64,000 nucleotides of DNA, from the NCBI RefSeq assembly GCF_014930365.1, contig NZ_JABXWI010000009.1, positions 248,001 to 312,000 of the forward strand, read 5' to 3'. Source of the stretch: Streptomyces caniscabiei. GTDB taxonomy: Bacteria; Actinomycetota; Actinomycetes; Streptomycetales; Streptomycetaceae. The notes beneath the pieces are model-generated. The model searched no databases, was not told the DNA's origin, and saw nothing but the letters and a program-made list of their open reading frames with translations. Position numbers and translations under genes: made by a program. Below are positions 50,056 to 59,679 of this stretch, one piece after another (the stretch's first letter is position 1; each line of letters starts with the position of its first letter).

Positions 50056-51099
50056 GTGACACACGCACAACTGCGGCCGCCCACCATGGCCGACGTCGCC
50101 CGCCAGGCCGGGGTGTCCCACCAGACCGTCTCCCGCGTGCTGGGGGACCACCCCAACGTGCGGGACGAGACCCGGGCCAAGGTGCTCCGCGCGATCGAGG
50201 AGATGGGCTACCGCCGCAACTTCTCCGCACGGGCCCTGGCGACCAGGCGCACCCAGACCCTGGGCGTGGTCGCCTCCAACACCACGCTCTACGGCCCGGC
50301 CAGCACGTTGTTCGCGCTGGAGGAGGCGGCGCGGGCCGAGGGCTACCTCGTCTCGACGGTCAGTCTGCGCGAACCGACCGTCCAGTCACTGTCCGAGGCC
50401 CTGGACCGTCTCATCGAGGGTGGGGTGGAGGGGGTGATCGCCCTCGCCCCGCAGCGGTCGGCGGTGGCCGCCCTCGCCGAACTGCGGCACCCCGTCCCGG
50501 TGGTGGCCGTGGGCACCGGCTCCGGCGCGGAGATCCCGAGCGTCAACGTGGATCAGCACCTCGGCGCGCGGCTGGCCACCGGCCATCTGCTCGCCGCCGG
50601 CCACCGGAAGGTCTGGCACCTCGCCGGACCCGAGTACTGGCAGGAGGCCGTCGACCGGACCACCGGCTGGCGGGCCACCCTGGAGGAGGCCGGCGTCGAA
50701 CCGCCGCAGCCGCTGAGGGGTGACTGGAGTCCGCTTTCGGGCTACCGTGCGGGCCAGGAACTGGCCGGCTGGGTGGGCCGCGGCCTGACCGCCGTCTTCG
50801 TCGCCAACGACCAGATGGCACTGGGGGTGTTGCGGGCCCTGCGCGAGGCGGGCGTGCGGACCCCACAGGACGTGGCGGTGGTCGGCTTCGACGACATCCC
50901 GGAGTCGGAGTTCTTCGCCCCACCCCTGACCACCGTCCGACAGGACTTCGCCACGGTGGGACAGCGGAGCATCGCTCTGCTGCTGGACCTCATCGAGGGC
51001 CGGGCCCCCTCCGTCTCCCAGGTCGCCATCGAACCCCACCTCGTCGTCCGCGCCAGCACCTTCCCGTACGGGCCCCTGTCGGGGGCCGCTCCGGGCTGA
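50056..51099 (+). CDS. LacI-family transcriptional regulator
   Basis: A 347-residue protein. GTG 50056 is preferred over ATG 49981 because AAGGAGG sits seven bases before it and the LacI HTH begins shortly after (TMADVARQAGVSHQTVSRVL). The hinge helix includes SARALATRRTQTLGVVAS. The rest is a periplasmic-binding-protein-like sugar domain, with FVANDQMALGVLRAL and VVGFDDIPESEFFAPPLTTV. It probably senses a sugar carried by the adjacent YtfQ-type importer and binds the palindrome at 49845. Confidence 0.93.
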   Translation: MTHAQLRPPTMADVARQAGVSHQTVSRVLGDHPNVRDETRAKVLRAIEEMGYRRNFSARALATRRTQTLGVVASNTTLYGPASTLFALEEAARAEGYLVSTVSLREPTVQSLSEALDRLIEGGVEGVIALAPQRSAVAALAELRHPVPVVAVGTGSGAEIPSVNVDQHLGARLATGHLLAAGHRKVWHLAGPEYWQEAVDRTTGWRATLEEAGVEPPQPLRGDWSPLSGYRAGQELAGWVGRGLTAVFVANDQMALGVLRALREAGVRTPQDVAVVGFDDIPESEFFAPPLTTVRQDFATVGQRSIALLLDLIEGRAPSVSQVAIEPHLVVRASTFPYGPLSGAAPG

Positions 51100-51146
51100 C
51101 GCGGCTCCGAACAACCGAACGACCTTCATTCATCAGTGTGGCCGAC

Positions 51147-51156
51147 ATTTCGAACA
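51147..51156 (+). promoter_or_regulatory. short copy of the IclR-type operator
   Basis: ATTTCGAACA is identical to the last ten bases of the 13-mer at 21484. It lies 86 bp upstream of the sugar-binding protein gene, after the LacI gene. Confidence 0.4.
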
Positions 51157-51242
51157 ATGATCGACAGGTTGGACGCAGTGCGGCCGGTCCCCATGAGTAC
51201 CAACGGTCCGTCCCCGGACCGGCTCTTCAAAGGAGAAGAAAC

Positions 51243-52247
51243 ATGCTCAACAGACGGAACTTCCTGACCGCGGCGATCGGCGTGGCGGCGGCGGGCACCC
51301 TGGCGGCCTGTGCCAAGGAGGACGAGGGCTCCGGCGGCGACTCCGGTTCCGGCGGCAGCAAGAAGATCACCCTCGGCTTCTCCCAGGTCGGCTCCGAGTC
51401 CGGCTGGCGCAGCGCCAACACCGACTCCGTGAAGTCCGCGGCGAAGGAGGCGGGCTACAACCTCAAGTTCTCCGACGCGCAGCAGAAGCAGGAGAACCAG
51501 ATCTCCGCGATCCGCAGCTACATCGCGCAGAAGGTGGACGTCATCGCCTTCTCGCCGGTCGTCGTCACCGGCTGGGACGCCATCCTCAAGGAGGCCCAGG
51601 CCGCGAAGATCCCCGTCGTCCTGACCGACCGCTCCGTCGAGAGCGACGAGTCGCTGTTCGTCACCCTGGTCGGCTCCGACTTCACCGACGAGGGCCGCCG
51701 CGCCGCCAAGATCCTGGAGAAGGTCCTGGAGAAGGCCGGCCACAAGGGCAAGGTGAAGATCGCCCAGCTGGAGGGCACCACCGGTGCCGCCCCCGCGATC
51801 GAGCGCGCCAAGGGCTTCAAGGAGGTCATGGACGCCGAGCACAAGGACGACTGGGAGATCGTCGTCAGCCAGACCGGTGACTTCACCCGCGCCGGCGGCA
51901 AGCAGGTCATGGCGGCCTTCCTGCAGTCCAACCCGGACATCAACGTCCTCTACGCGCACAACGACGACATGGGCCTCGGCGCCATCCAGGCCATCGAGGC
52001 GGCCGGCAAGAAGCCCGGCAAGGACATCCTCATCGTCACGGTCGACGGCGTGAAGGACGGCTTCATCGCGATGTCCGAAGGCAAGATCAACGCGATCGTC
52101 GAGTGCAACCCGCTGCTCGGCCCCCAGCTGATGGACGTCGTGCAGAAGGTCAAGAACGGCGAGAAGGTCGAGCGCTGGATCAAGACCGAGGAGAGCGACT
52201 TCATGCAGGACCAGGCCAAGGACGCGCTCCCCACCCGTAAGTACTGA
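51243..52247 (+). CDS. ytfQ: YtfQ-type sugar-binding lipoprotein
   Basis: A 334-residue lipoprotein; RBS AAAGGAGAAG precedes ATG 51243. It has a Tat-like/RR start (LNRRNFLTAAIGVAAA) and lipobox LAAC. Mature motifs LGFSQVGSESGWRSANTDSV, ISAIRSYIAQKVDVIAFSPV, VVLTDRSVES and NDDMGLGAIQAI match the YtfQ group, which in E. coli binds galactofuranose and also galactopyranose or arabinofuranose. First gene of a four-gene importer operon. Confidence 0.92.
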   Translation: MLNRRNFLTAAIGVAAAGTLAACAKEDEGSGGDSGSGGSKKITLGFSQVGSESGWRSANTDSVKSAAKEAGYNLKFSDAQQKQENQISAIRSYIAQKVDVIAFSPVVVTGWDAILKEAQAAKIPVVLTDRSVESDESLFVTLVGSDFTDEGRRAAKILEKVLEKAGHKGKVKIAQLEGTTGAAPAIERAKGFKEVMDAEHKDDWEIVVSQTGDFTRAGGKQVMAAFLQSNPDINVLYAHNDDMGLGAIQAIEAAGKKPGKDILIVTVDGVKDGFIAMSEGKINAIVECNPLLGPQLMDVVQKVKNGEKVERWIKTEESDFMQDQAKDALPTRKY

Positions 52248-52266
52248 CCCACCCGCCCCACCGGCA

Positions 52267-52311
52267 GGGAGCCTCCGGGCGACCGGGCACACCCCGGTCC
52301 GGGAGGCTCCC
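52267..52311 (+). promoter_or_regulatory. intra-operon stem-loop
   Basis: GGGAGCCTCC (52267-52276) pairs with GGAGGCTCCC (52302-52311), with a smaller ACCGGG/CCCGGT-like stem inside. It lies between the binding-protein and ATPase genes, where such hairpins often protect the first cistron and lower expression of the rest. Confidence 0.65.
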
Positions 52312-52347
52312 CGCGGGCCTGAACCCATGTCAAGAGGAGCGCTGCTC

Positions 52348-53886
52348 ATGGCAGAGCCGCGGCCCGTCCTGGAGATGACGGGCATAGTCAAGGAGTTTCC
52401 GGGGGTACGGGCTCTGTCGGGCGTCGACTTCCGGCTCTTCCCCGGTGAGATCCACGCCCTGATGGGCGAGAACGGAGCCGGGAAGTCCACCCTCATCAAG
52501 GTGCTGACGGGGGTCTACTCCCTGGACGGCGGCACCGTCACCCTCGACGGGAAGTCCGTGCTGTTCGGCAGCCCGCTGCAAGCGCAGCAGGCCGGCATCA
52601 GCACGGTCTACCAGGAGGTCAACCTCTGCCCCAACCTCTCGGTGGCGGAGAACATCTTCATCGGACGTGAACCCACGCGCGGGGGCCGCATCCAGTGGAA
52701 GCGGATGCGCAAGGAGGCCGCGGAGCTGGTCGACCGCCTCGGCCTCGACATCGACGTGACCGCGCCCCTGTCCGCGTACCCGCTGGCCGTGCAGCAACTG
52801 GTCGCGATCGTACGGTCGGTGGGCACCGGCGACAGTGACGGCGAGGGCTCCGGCACCAAGGTGCTCGTCCTGGACGAGCCCACCTCCAGCCTCGACCGCG
52901 ACGAGGTCCTCGAACTCTTCCGCCTGATGCGGCGGCTCAGGGACGAGGGCGTCGCCATCCTCTTCGTCTCGCACTTCCTGGACCAGATCTACGAGATCTG
53001 CGACCGGATGACGGTGCTGCGCAACGGCACCCTGGTCGGCGAGCACATGGTCCGTGACCTCGACCAGGTCGGGCTGATCGAGCTGATGATCGGCAAGGCC
53101 CTGGACCAGCTGGAGGAGCTCCACGAGCACCAGCTGCGCTCCGACGTCGGCGAGACCCTGGTCGCCGCCGAGGGCCTCGGCCGGACCGGCGGCATCGCCC
53201 CCTTCGACCTGGAGATCAACAAGGGCGAGGTCGTCGGCCTCGCCGGTCTGCTCGGCTCCGGCCGCACCGAACTCGCCCGGCTGCTCTTCGGCGCCGACCA
53301 GCCCGACAGCGGCAAGGTCACCGTGGGCGGCAAGCAGGTCTCGATGAGCGCCCCGAACGACGCCATCGGCGCCGGGGTCGCGTTCTGCTCGGAGAACCGC
53401 AAGGCCGAGGGCCTGATCCCCGATCTGACGGTCCGGGAGAACATCATCCTGGCCCTTCAGGCGTCCCGCGGCTGGACCCGGCCCATTCCGGCGAGCCAGC
53501 GCGACGAACTGGTCGCCAAGTACATCAAGGCGCTGGACATCCGCCCCGCCAACCCGGAGGCCCGGGTCGGCCAGCTCAGCGGCGGCAACCAGCAGAAGGT
53601 GCTGCTCGCCCGCTGGCTGATCACCCAGCCGCAGCTGCTGATCCTGGACGAGCCGACGCGCGGCATCGACATCGGCGCGAAGGCGGAGATCCAGAAACTG
53701 GTCGTCTCCCTCTCCGAGGACGGCATGTCCGTCCTCTACATCGCGGCCGAGCTGGAGGAGGTCCTCCGCCTCAGCCACACCATCGGGGTCCTGCGCGACC
53801 GCAAGCTGGTTGCCCGGCTCACCAACGGGCCGGAGATCACCACCAGCAAGATCCTGGAGACCATCGCGAGCGGAGAACACCAGTGA
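52348..53886 (+). CDS. ytfR: YtfR-type sugar ABC transporter ATPase
   Basis: 512 residues. ATG 52348 has GAGGAG about ten bases before it; ATG 52327 is possible. Two ABC cassettes: Walker A GENGAGKST, a poor first signature (SAYPLAVQQLV), Walker B VLVLDEPTSSLD; second cassette with degenerate Walker A (LLGSGRTELA), signature LSGGNQQKV and LILDEPTRGID. Energises the importer. Confidence 0.94.
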   Translation: MAEPRPVLEMTGIVKEFPGVRALSGVDFRLFPGEIHALMGENGAGKSTLIKVLTGVYSLDGGTVTLDGKSVLFGSPLQAQQAGISTVYQEVNLCPNLSVAENIFIGREPTRGGRIQWKRMRKEAAELVDRLGLDIDVTAPLSAYPLAVQQLVAIVRSVGTGDSDGEGSGTKVLVLDEPTSSLDRDEVLELFRLMRRLRDEGVAILFVSHFLDQIYEICDRMTVLRNGTLVGEHMVRDLDQVGLIELMIGKALDQLEELHEHQLRSDVGETLVAAEGLGRTGGIAPFDLEINKGEVVGLAGLLGSGRTELARLLFGADQPDSGKVTVGGKQVSMSAPNDAIGAGVAFCSENRKAEGLIPDLTVRENIILALQASRGWTRPIPASQRDELVAKYIKALDIRPANPEARVGQLSGGNQQKVLLARWLITQPQLLILDEPTRGIDIGAKAEIQKLVVSLSEDGMSVLYIAAELEEVLRLSHTIGVLRDRKLVARLTNGPEITTSKILETIASGEHQ

Positions 53887-54983
53887 GCACCCCATCCGCA
53901 GCCACCACCTCCCGCTGGCGGGCGCTGACGCACCACCACCTGTTCTGGCCGGTCGCGGTCCTGGTGGCCCTGCTGCTCATCAACGTCCCCTTCACGCCCG
54001 ACTTCTTCGCGATCAAGATGACGGACGGCCACCTCTACGGCAGCCTCGTCTCGATCGTGCTGTTCGGCTCGCCGCTGATCCTGGTCGCCGTCGGTATGAC
54101 CCTGGTCATCGCCACCGGTGGCATCGACCTCTCCGTCGGCGCGGTCGTCGCCATCACCGGCGCCCTGACCTGTTCGTACATCAGCGACCAGGCCGACCAG
54201 AACGCCCTGGCCGGGGTCTTCCTGGCCATGGGGATCGGGCTGGTGGCCGCGGTCCTGTGCGGTCTGTGGAACGGGTTCCTGGTCGCCCGCATGGGCATTC
54301 AGCCGATCATCGCGACCCTGATCATCATGGTCGCCGGACGCGGTGTCGCCCAGCTGATCACCGACGGCCAGATCATCACCATCAACAGCGAGCCGTACAA
54401 GCTGATCGGCGGCGGCTACTGGCTGACGCTGCCCTTCTCCATCTTCGTGGTGGCCGCGGTCGTCGCCGTCACCGTCGCGCTGACCCGGAAGACCGCGCTC
54501 GGACTGCTCGTCGAGTCGGTCGGCGGCAACGCCGAGGCCAGCCGCCTGGTGGGCATCCGGTCCCGGCGCATCAAGATCATGGTCTATATGTTCTGCGCCC
54601 TGTGCGCGGGCATCGCCGGCCTGATGATCAGCTCCAACACCTCGGCTGCGGACGGCAACAACGCCGGCCTGTGGATCGAGCTGGACGCGATCCTCGCGGT
54701 GGTCATCGGCGGCACCTCGCTGCTCGGCGGCCGGTTCTCGATCGGCGGCACGGTGATCGGCGCCCTCGTGATCCAGACCCTGACCACCACGATCTACACC
54801 ATCGGCGTGCCGACCCAGACCAACCTGGTCTTCAAGGCCGCCGTCGTCATCGTCGTCTGCCTGCTGCAGTCCCCGAAGTTCCGGGCCAAGGTCTTCGGCG
54901 CCAAGGGCCGCGGCAAGCCCGCCGCCCCGGCGGAGCCCGCCACCCCGGCCGACGCCGCCCCGAAGATGGAGGTGTCGCGATGA
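53883..54983 (+). CDS. ytfT: YtfT-type sugar ABC transporter permease
   Basis: A 366-residue membrane protein; GTG 53883 overlaps the ATPase stop (GTGA). About ten helices, with the CUT2 motifs ATGGIDLSVGAVVAITGA and VGGNAEASRLVGI, and ELDAILAVVIGGTSLLGG near the end. A 40-residue Lys/Ala/Pro-rich tail is cytoplasmic. It pairs with the next gene to form a heterodimeric channel. Confidence 0.94.
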   Translation: MSTPSAATTSRWRALTHHHLFWPVAVLVALLLINVPFTPDFFAIKMTDGHLYGSLVSIVLFGSPLILVAVGMTLVIATGGIDLSVGAVVAITGALTCSYISDQADQNALAGVFLAMGIGLVAAVLCGLWNGFLVARMGIQPIIATLIIMVAGRGVAQLITDGQIITINSEPYKLIGGGYWLTLPFSIFVVAAVVAVTVALTRKTALGLLVESVGGNAEASRLVGIRSRRIKIMVYMFCALCAGIAGLMISSNTSAADGNNAGLWIELDAILAVVIGGTSLLGGRFSIGGTVIGALVIQTLTTTIYTIGVPTQTNLVFKAAVVIVVCLLQSPKFRAKVFGAKGRGKPAAPAEPATPADAAPKMEVSR

Positions 54984-56011
54984 GCGCGACCACCAAGACC
55001 CCCACGGCGCCGGAGGGCCGTACCGCGTCCCAGGTGTCCGCGGTCACCCGCCTGCTCGGTGACCGGCGGCTGCCGGTCCTGGTCACGGCCGCCCTGTTCC
55101 TCGCGATGTACATCACCGGCCTCGGCCGGTACCAGAACTACGGCTTCGCCGAACCGCAGGTGTTCCTCAACCTGTTCATCGACAACGGCTACCTCCTGGT
55201 CGCCGCCGTGGGCGCCACCTTCGTCATCATGTCCGGCGGCATCGACCTGTCCGTGGGCTCGCTGATCGGCTTCACCACGATGTTCACCGCCTGGCTGGTG
55301 GAGCGTCAGGGTCTGCCCCTGATCGTGGTCGTCCCCCTCGCCCTCGGCGTGGGCGCGTTCGGCGGCTTCCTGATGGGCTATGTGATCCACAACTTCGAGA
55401 TCCAGCCGTTCATCGTGACCCTCGCAGGCCTCTTCCTCTTCCGGGGCCTGTGCCTGGTCATCAGCAAGGAGTCCATCTCCATCAGCGACTCCACGGTCAG
55501 CAGCCTCGCCCAGACCCGGGTGCCGCTCGGGCTGGGGGACCTGTCGATCGGCGCCCTGGTGGCCCTGGCCGTCCTCGCGTTCGCCTTCTACGTACTGCAC
55601 TACACGCGCTTCGGACGCCGTGTGTACGCGATCGGCGGCAACGAGCAGTCGGCGCTGCTGATGGGACTTCCGCTGGGCGGCACCAAGATCGCCGTCTACA
55701 CGGTGAGCGGCTTCTGCTCGGCGCTGGCCGGCCTGCTGTTCATGCTGTACATCCAGTCCGGCGACCCGCTGCACGCCGTCGGCATGGAGCTCGACGCCAT
55801 CGCCGCGGTGGTCATCGGCGGCACCCTGCTGACGGGCGGCTCCGGCTATGTCATCGGCACCCTCTTCGGCGTCCTGGTGCTGGGCCTGATCAAGAGCATC
55901 ATCCAGTTCGAGGGCACCCTCAGCTCCTGGTGGACGAAGATCGCCACCGGTGTGCTGCTCTGCGCGTTCATCCTGATCCAGCGGGCCATGACGGCCCGTA
56001 AGCAGACCTGA
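54980..56011 (+). CDS. yjfF: YjfF-type sugar ABC transporter permease
   Basis: A 343-residue permease; ATG 54980 overlaps the preceding stop (ATGA). Motifs MSGGIDLSVGSLIGFTT, IGGNEQSALLMGLPLGG and AIAAVVIGGTLLTGG are those of the YjfF group. With YtfT it forms the membrane channel of a furanose-sugar importer. It ends the operon; a 196-bp gap follows. Confidence 0.94.
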   Translation: MSATTKTPTAPEGRTASQVSAVTRLLGDRRLPVLVTAALFLAMYITGLGRYQNYGFAEPQVFLNLFIDNGYLLVAAVGATFVIMSGGIDLSVGSLIGFTTMFTAWLVERQGLPLIVVVPLALGVGAFGGFLMGYVIHNFEIQPFIVTLAGLFLFRGLCLVISKESISISDSTVSSLAQTRVPLGLGDLSIGALVALAVLAFAFYVLHYTRFGRRVYAIGGNEQSALLMGLPLGGTKIAVYTVSGFCSALAGLLFMLYIQSGDPLHAVGMELDAIAAVVIGGTLLTGGSGYVIGTLFGVLVLGLIKSIIQFEGTLSSWWTKIATGVLLCAFILIQRAMTARKQT

Positions 56012-56207
56012 GCCGAGGGGTTCACGGCACGTCGGTTCCCGCGGTCCGTCGCACACAACGTGCGGCGGGCCGCGCGGCGTTCGCCGACAACGCGGCGAAT
56101 GGTCGGGCTTGACCTCCACCGGGCAAACCGGAAAGCCCAGTTCCGCACACAACCTTCACAGGAGCCTCTAGGAACGCTCCCGGTGCGGAATCTAGTCTTC
56201 CCGCGTC

Positions 56208-56933
56208 ATGGACTACTGCCACCCGTGCCGACGGCACCTCAACGGCGCCCTCGCCTGCCCGGGCTGCGGCACCCCCGTCGAAGAGCTACGCGCGTACGCG
56301 GACGACGCCGACGCGCATGCCGACGAGACCGAGGAGACCTCCCCCGAGCCGGCGGACGAGCCCGGCCCCCGCGCCTCGCGCCGCCGGGCCGGCCGTGAGC
56401 GCGCGGCGGGGACCCGCTCCAACCGCCGCGACCGCAAGGCGGCCGCCCACCGGCGGCGACGCAAGCGCGTCCTGCTGATCGGCTCCGGCCTGCTGCTGGC
56501 CGTCGGCGCGCTGAGCCTGACGGAGCTGGGCATGGAGTCCCCCGGCTCGGGTCCGGCCACCAACGCGGCCGACGACAGGCGCGCGGGCGGTGCCTCGGCC
56601 TCCCCCGACGGGGGCGCGGCGGAGCGGGACGACACCTCCGAGGGCTCCGGCGCGGACGCCTCCCCGTCCGGCTCGCCCTCGAAGTCGGCCTCCCCGTCCG
56701 CCTCCGAGTCGGAGAAGGACGACAAGGACAAGGACGAGGCGGAGCAGGAGAAGGAGCGCGACGGCCAGTCGGCGACCACGGGGCCCCGCCCCGACGCGTC
56801 CCCCTCCGCCCCGGCCGCCACCTCCGGCCCCGACCCGACGGCGCGGCCCACCTCCGACCCCACCCCCGACGACCCGGACCCCGAGCCGTCCCCCTCGGAG
56901 ACGTGCGAGAAGTTCCTGTGGTGGTGCGCCTAG
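56208..56933 (+). CDS. SCO2400-like membrane protein with zinc-ribbon start
   Basis: A 241-residue protein beginning MDYCHPCRRHLNGALACPGCG, four Cys in two CxxC pairs, which suggests a zinc ribbon. Then a basic region, one membrane helix (VLLIGSGLLLAVGALSLTEL) and a long Ser/Pro/Glu/Asp-rich extracellular tail ending ETCEKFLWWCA with two more Cys. This matches the SCO2400-type proteins of Streptomyces. Function unknown; the layout is that of a one-helix envelope protein with a cytoplasmic ribbon. Confidence 0.85.
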   Translation: MDYCHPCRRHLNGALACPGCGTPVEELRAYADDADAHADETEETSPEPADEPGPRASRRRAGRERAAGTRSNRRDRKAAAHRRRRKRVLLIGSGLLLAVGALSLTELGMESPGSGPATNAADDRRAGGASASPDGGAAERDDTSEGSGADASPSGSPSKSASPSASESEKDDKDKDEAEQEKERDGQSATTGPRPDASPSAPAATSGPDPTARPTSDPTPDDPDPEPSPSETCEKFLWWCA

Positions 56934-56942
56934 GGTGGTCGG

Positions 56943-56983
56943 CCCCCGACGGCCCCTGACGCATCGTCAGGGGCCGTCGGGGG
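56943..56983. terminator. bidirectional terminator, 19-bp perfect stem
   Basis: 56943-56961 is the exact inverse of 56965-56983, loop CAT, between the convergent SCO2400-like and metzincin genes. Confidence 0.85.
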
Positions 56984-56997
56984 AAGCGGGTCCGGAG

Positions 56998-59367
56998 TCA
57001 CCGGTCGGCGTGGCCCTCCGCGATCTGCTGCCTCTCCCACTGCACCTTGCGCACCACGTCGGGCTTGACCCGGCGGTCCTCCAGGGTGTGGGCGAGACCG
57101 TCCAGCAGGTGGGTCGCCGAGTCCCGTCGGCCCAGTTCGTCCAGACCGGCCGCGTACCGCGTCACGTCGTTCGTCAGCCGGATGTGACCGAAGGTGTCCG
57201 CCGCGGCCCCGAGGTCGCCGTAGGCGTGCTCGGCGAGCCGTCCGCCCGCCTCGGCGTCGGTGGTCGCGGCCTCCACGCTCACCGCGCCGTTCCCGGTCGC
57301 GAGGACCTTGCCGGGGACGGTGGCCGCGGTGGCGAGACACGCGGCCGAGTGCCTGGCCACCGCCGTGTCCGGGATCCGCTCGGTGACCTCGCGCAGCACG
57401 TCGTTGGCGTCGTCCAGGACCCGGCTGCCGCCCAGCGCGAGGACGCGTCCCACCGTGTCGGTGAACACGTCGTCCGCGAGGCGCTCCTGGTCACGGCTCG
57501 CCGGGCGCTCCACCCGGACGGTGACCGGGTCCGCCAGCACCTGGCCGCCGGAGGGATCGGCGGACGAGGCCCCGTCGCGGGCGGACCGCAGCGCCGCGTA
57601 CACCCGGTAGGCGCCGGGCTCGGAGATCTGCCAGCCACCGACACCACTGGAGAGGACGACCTGCTCGTACAGCGACTCGCCGGGCTGTAGCAGGACGGGT
57701 TCCGGGCGCAGGCAGTAGCGCAGGTACGGCTGGACCACCCGGGCCTCCGTCGCGCCGTCCCGCTGGACGAGCAGGCTGAGTTCGTCACTGCGCAGCGACG
57801 CGCGGTTCACCATCGTGGGGACGCCGGAGGTGTTGGTCAGCTTCAGCTCCCCGATCACCGGCTCCAGCATGCCGAAGCGGTAGGCCTGTTGCCGGTCGGT
57901 GCCGCGGTTGAAGCGCAGGGTGAGCCCCAACGGCCCCGTGGCGGCGCTGCGTCGGGCCTGTTCGAAGCCGTGGTGGTCGAACCAGGGGATGTTGCCCTGC
58001 TGCACGAACCGCGCGGGGGCGTGCCGCAGGAAGCGGAGTTCGTCCTCCGAGAAGAAGTACCGGAATCCCGAGAAGAACGCCTGTTCTCCGCCGTCGAAGC
58101 GGTCCGGGTAGTTCATGTAGCTGAAGGCGTGGGGCTCGTTCCGCAGCGCGATCCAGGGCGTGCCCAGCGACTTCTGCCACGAGTGCGCGAGGTTGAAGCA
58201 GTGACCGATCTCGTGCACCGCCGTCCAGAAGCGCATCCGCCGCACGTAGGCCTCGGGGTCGGGATCGTTCGGCGGCCGTTCGGAGATGAACGACTTCGAG
58301 AACACGGCGCAGCCCTGCCGCTGGGCGGTGCCGATGTCGTCGAACATGATGCCGCCCAGGCCGGGACCTTCGTCGTGCCGGCCGGCGAACAGGGTCCACA
58401 CCTGCCACTGGGCGACGCCCTGTCCCGAGGGGCCGGGCTGCCAGGCGGACCAGTGCCGCTGCATGGCGTCGTGCATCTCGATGTCGGACCAGGTGCCGTT
58501 CACCGACTCGGAGAGCGGAATCTCGTTGCTGCCCCGGGTGCGCGTGACACGGATGCCCTGGCGGCTGAACGCGTCCTCCACGGTGAGGGTGGTGTTCGGG
58601 AGGTCGGGCGGCCGCACGGGGTGGTCGTGCAGCGCGTACTCGACGGTCTGTTCGGCGTCGGAGACCTTGTCGTACTCGATCTCCACCTCGCGGAAGTGCG
58701 GCGTGGCGTGCGCGTACCGCACCACCTCGTCGGGGGCGTCCGGCCGTACGAAGGTCACCAGCGCGCCCATGGGCTGCAAGGGCGGCGTGCCGGTGAGCTG
58801 GACGCGGATCGCCGTGCCGGGCCGCAGGGCCGAGTTGCCGTCGCGGTACCTGATCGGTCCGGTGTACGTGCCGTTCGGCTCCTTGCGGACCTTGGCGAGC
58901 CAGGTGAGCCGGCCGCTGGTGAGCCGCCAGACCGTGCCGGAGACCGTCATGGTGGGAGCCGGGCCGTCCACGTCGACGCGCAGTTCCTCGAAGGACACGA
59001 CGGCGCTCTCGGGTGCCGCGATCTCGGCGGCCGGGGCCTGGCCGGACACGATCTGCTGCCCGGTGGCCGGTTCGCCGTTGCCCGACGACGCGGCCGACGT
59101 CCACGGGAAGCCGGAGGCCGCCGGCGTGACCGGCCTCGCGCCGGCGGCCGGGGGCGCCTCGGCGGCTTGCGCGAGGTCCCCGGGCGGCACGGGGAGATCG
59201 AGGCGCAGGTACACGCCGCTGCGCCCGGTCGCCGCGATGGCCTCGCCCTCCGCGGCCGCCTCGGGCCCGGTCTGCCTCTCGCCGCCCAGACGGCGGGTGA
59301 TCGTGCCCATCACCGCGCTGACGAGCTGGTCGAACTCACTGCGCTGGCTGGATTCCTGCGTGGTCAT
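56998..59367 (-). CDS. metzincin-type zinc metallopeptidase without signal peptide
   Basis: A 789-residue protein from ATG 59367 (GGGAGG just before). The active site is HEIGHCFNLAH: H385, E386, H389, H395, that is HExxHxxxxxH; a Met-turn follows in SYMNYP (M418). These are the marks of metzincin metallopeptidases. Residues 1-100 are low-complexity linkers with no signal peptide or TAT motif, so secretion by Sec is not evident. A beta-sandwich-like region (about 120-340) precedes the catalytic domain, and a beta-rich part (about 480-640) and a helical C-terminus follow. I do not recognise the family. Two genes upstream on the same strand encode a small beta-rich protein and a membrane protein. 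Confidence 0.75.
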   Translation of the reverse strand: MTTQESSQRSEFDQLVSAVMGTITRRLGGERQTGPEAAAEGEAIAATGRSGVYLRLDLPVPPGDLAQAAEAPPAAGARPVTPAASGFPWTSAASSGNGEPATGQQIVSGQAPAAEIAAPESAVVSFEELRVDVDGPAPTMTVSGTVWRLTSGRLTWLAKVRKEPNGTYTGPIRYRDGNSALRPGTAIRVQLTGTPPLQPMGALVTFVRPDAPDEVVRYAHATPHFREVEIEYDKVSDAEQTVEYALHDHPVRPPDLPNTTLTVEDAFSRQGIRVTRTRGSNEIPLSESVNGTWSDIEMHDAMQRHWSAWQPGPSGQGVAQWQVWTLFAGRHDEGPGLGGIMFDDIGTAQRQGCAVFSKSFISERPPNDPDPEAYVRRMRFWTAVHEIGHCFNLAHSWQKSLGTPWIALRNEPHAFSYMNYPDRFDGGEQAFFSGFRYFFSEDELRFLRHAPARFVQQGNIPWFDHHGFEQARRSAATGPLGLTLRFNRGTDRQQAYRFGMLEPVIGELKLTNTSGVPTMVNRASLRSDELSLLVQRDGATEARVVQPYLRYCLRPEPVLLQPGESLYEQVVLSSGVGGWQISEPGAYRVYAALRSARDGASSADPSGGQVLADPVTVRVERPASRDQERLADDVFTDTVGRVLALGGSRVLDDANDVLREVTERIPDTAVARHSAACLATAATVPGKVLATGNGAVSVEAATTDAEAGGRLAEHAYGDLGAAADTFGHIRLTNDVTRYAAGLDELGRRDSATHLLDGLAHTLEDRRVKPDVVRKVQWERQQIAEGHADR

Positions 59368-59679
59368 ACTGCCTCCCGCTTCCGCCCGTGCCGAGCACGC
59401 GCGGACGAAGGTGAACGGTGAACGGCCGGGAGCCCGGACCGTTCCGGACCGGAGAAACGTGGGCCTGGGCGACGTCGGCCTGTGCGCCGCGGCCGTCGGA
59501 GGCGGCCGCGGGGGGCGTCGTTCGGGGGACGCGACGTCGGACGGCGCACGAAAGGGGAGTTATTCACCCGACAGGCGGGTCTGTTCCCACTGGCCAGTCA
59601 AAGCCCGGCGGGGGAGAGCCGCAACCTGACCCGTCCTCCACCGGCGTTCAACCGTCCTCCCGCCGGCCTTCAACGGCCT
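59368..59679. other. intergenic, probable metzincin promoter
   Basis: A 312-bp gap between the small beta-rich protein stop and the metzincin start, both leftward. No gene seen; it may hold a separate promoter for the metallopeptidase gene. Confidence 0.45.
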
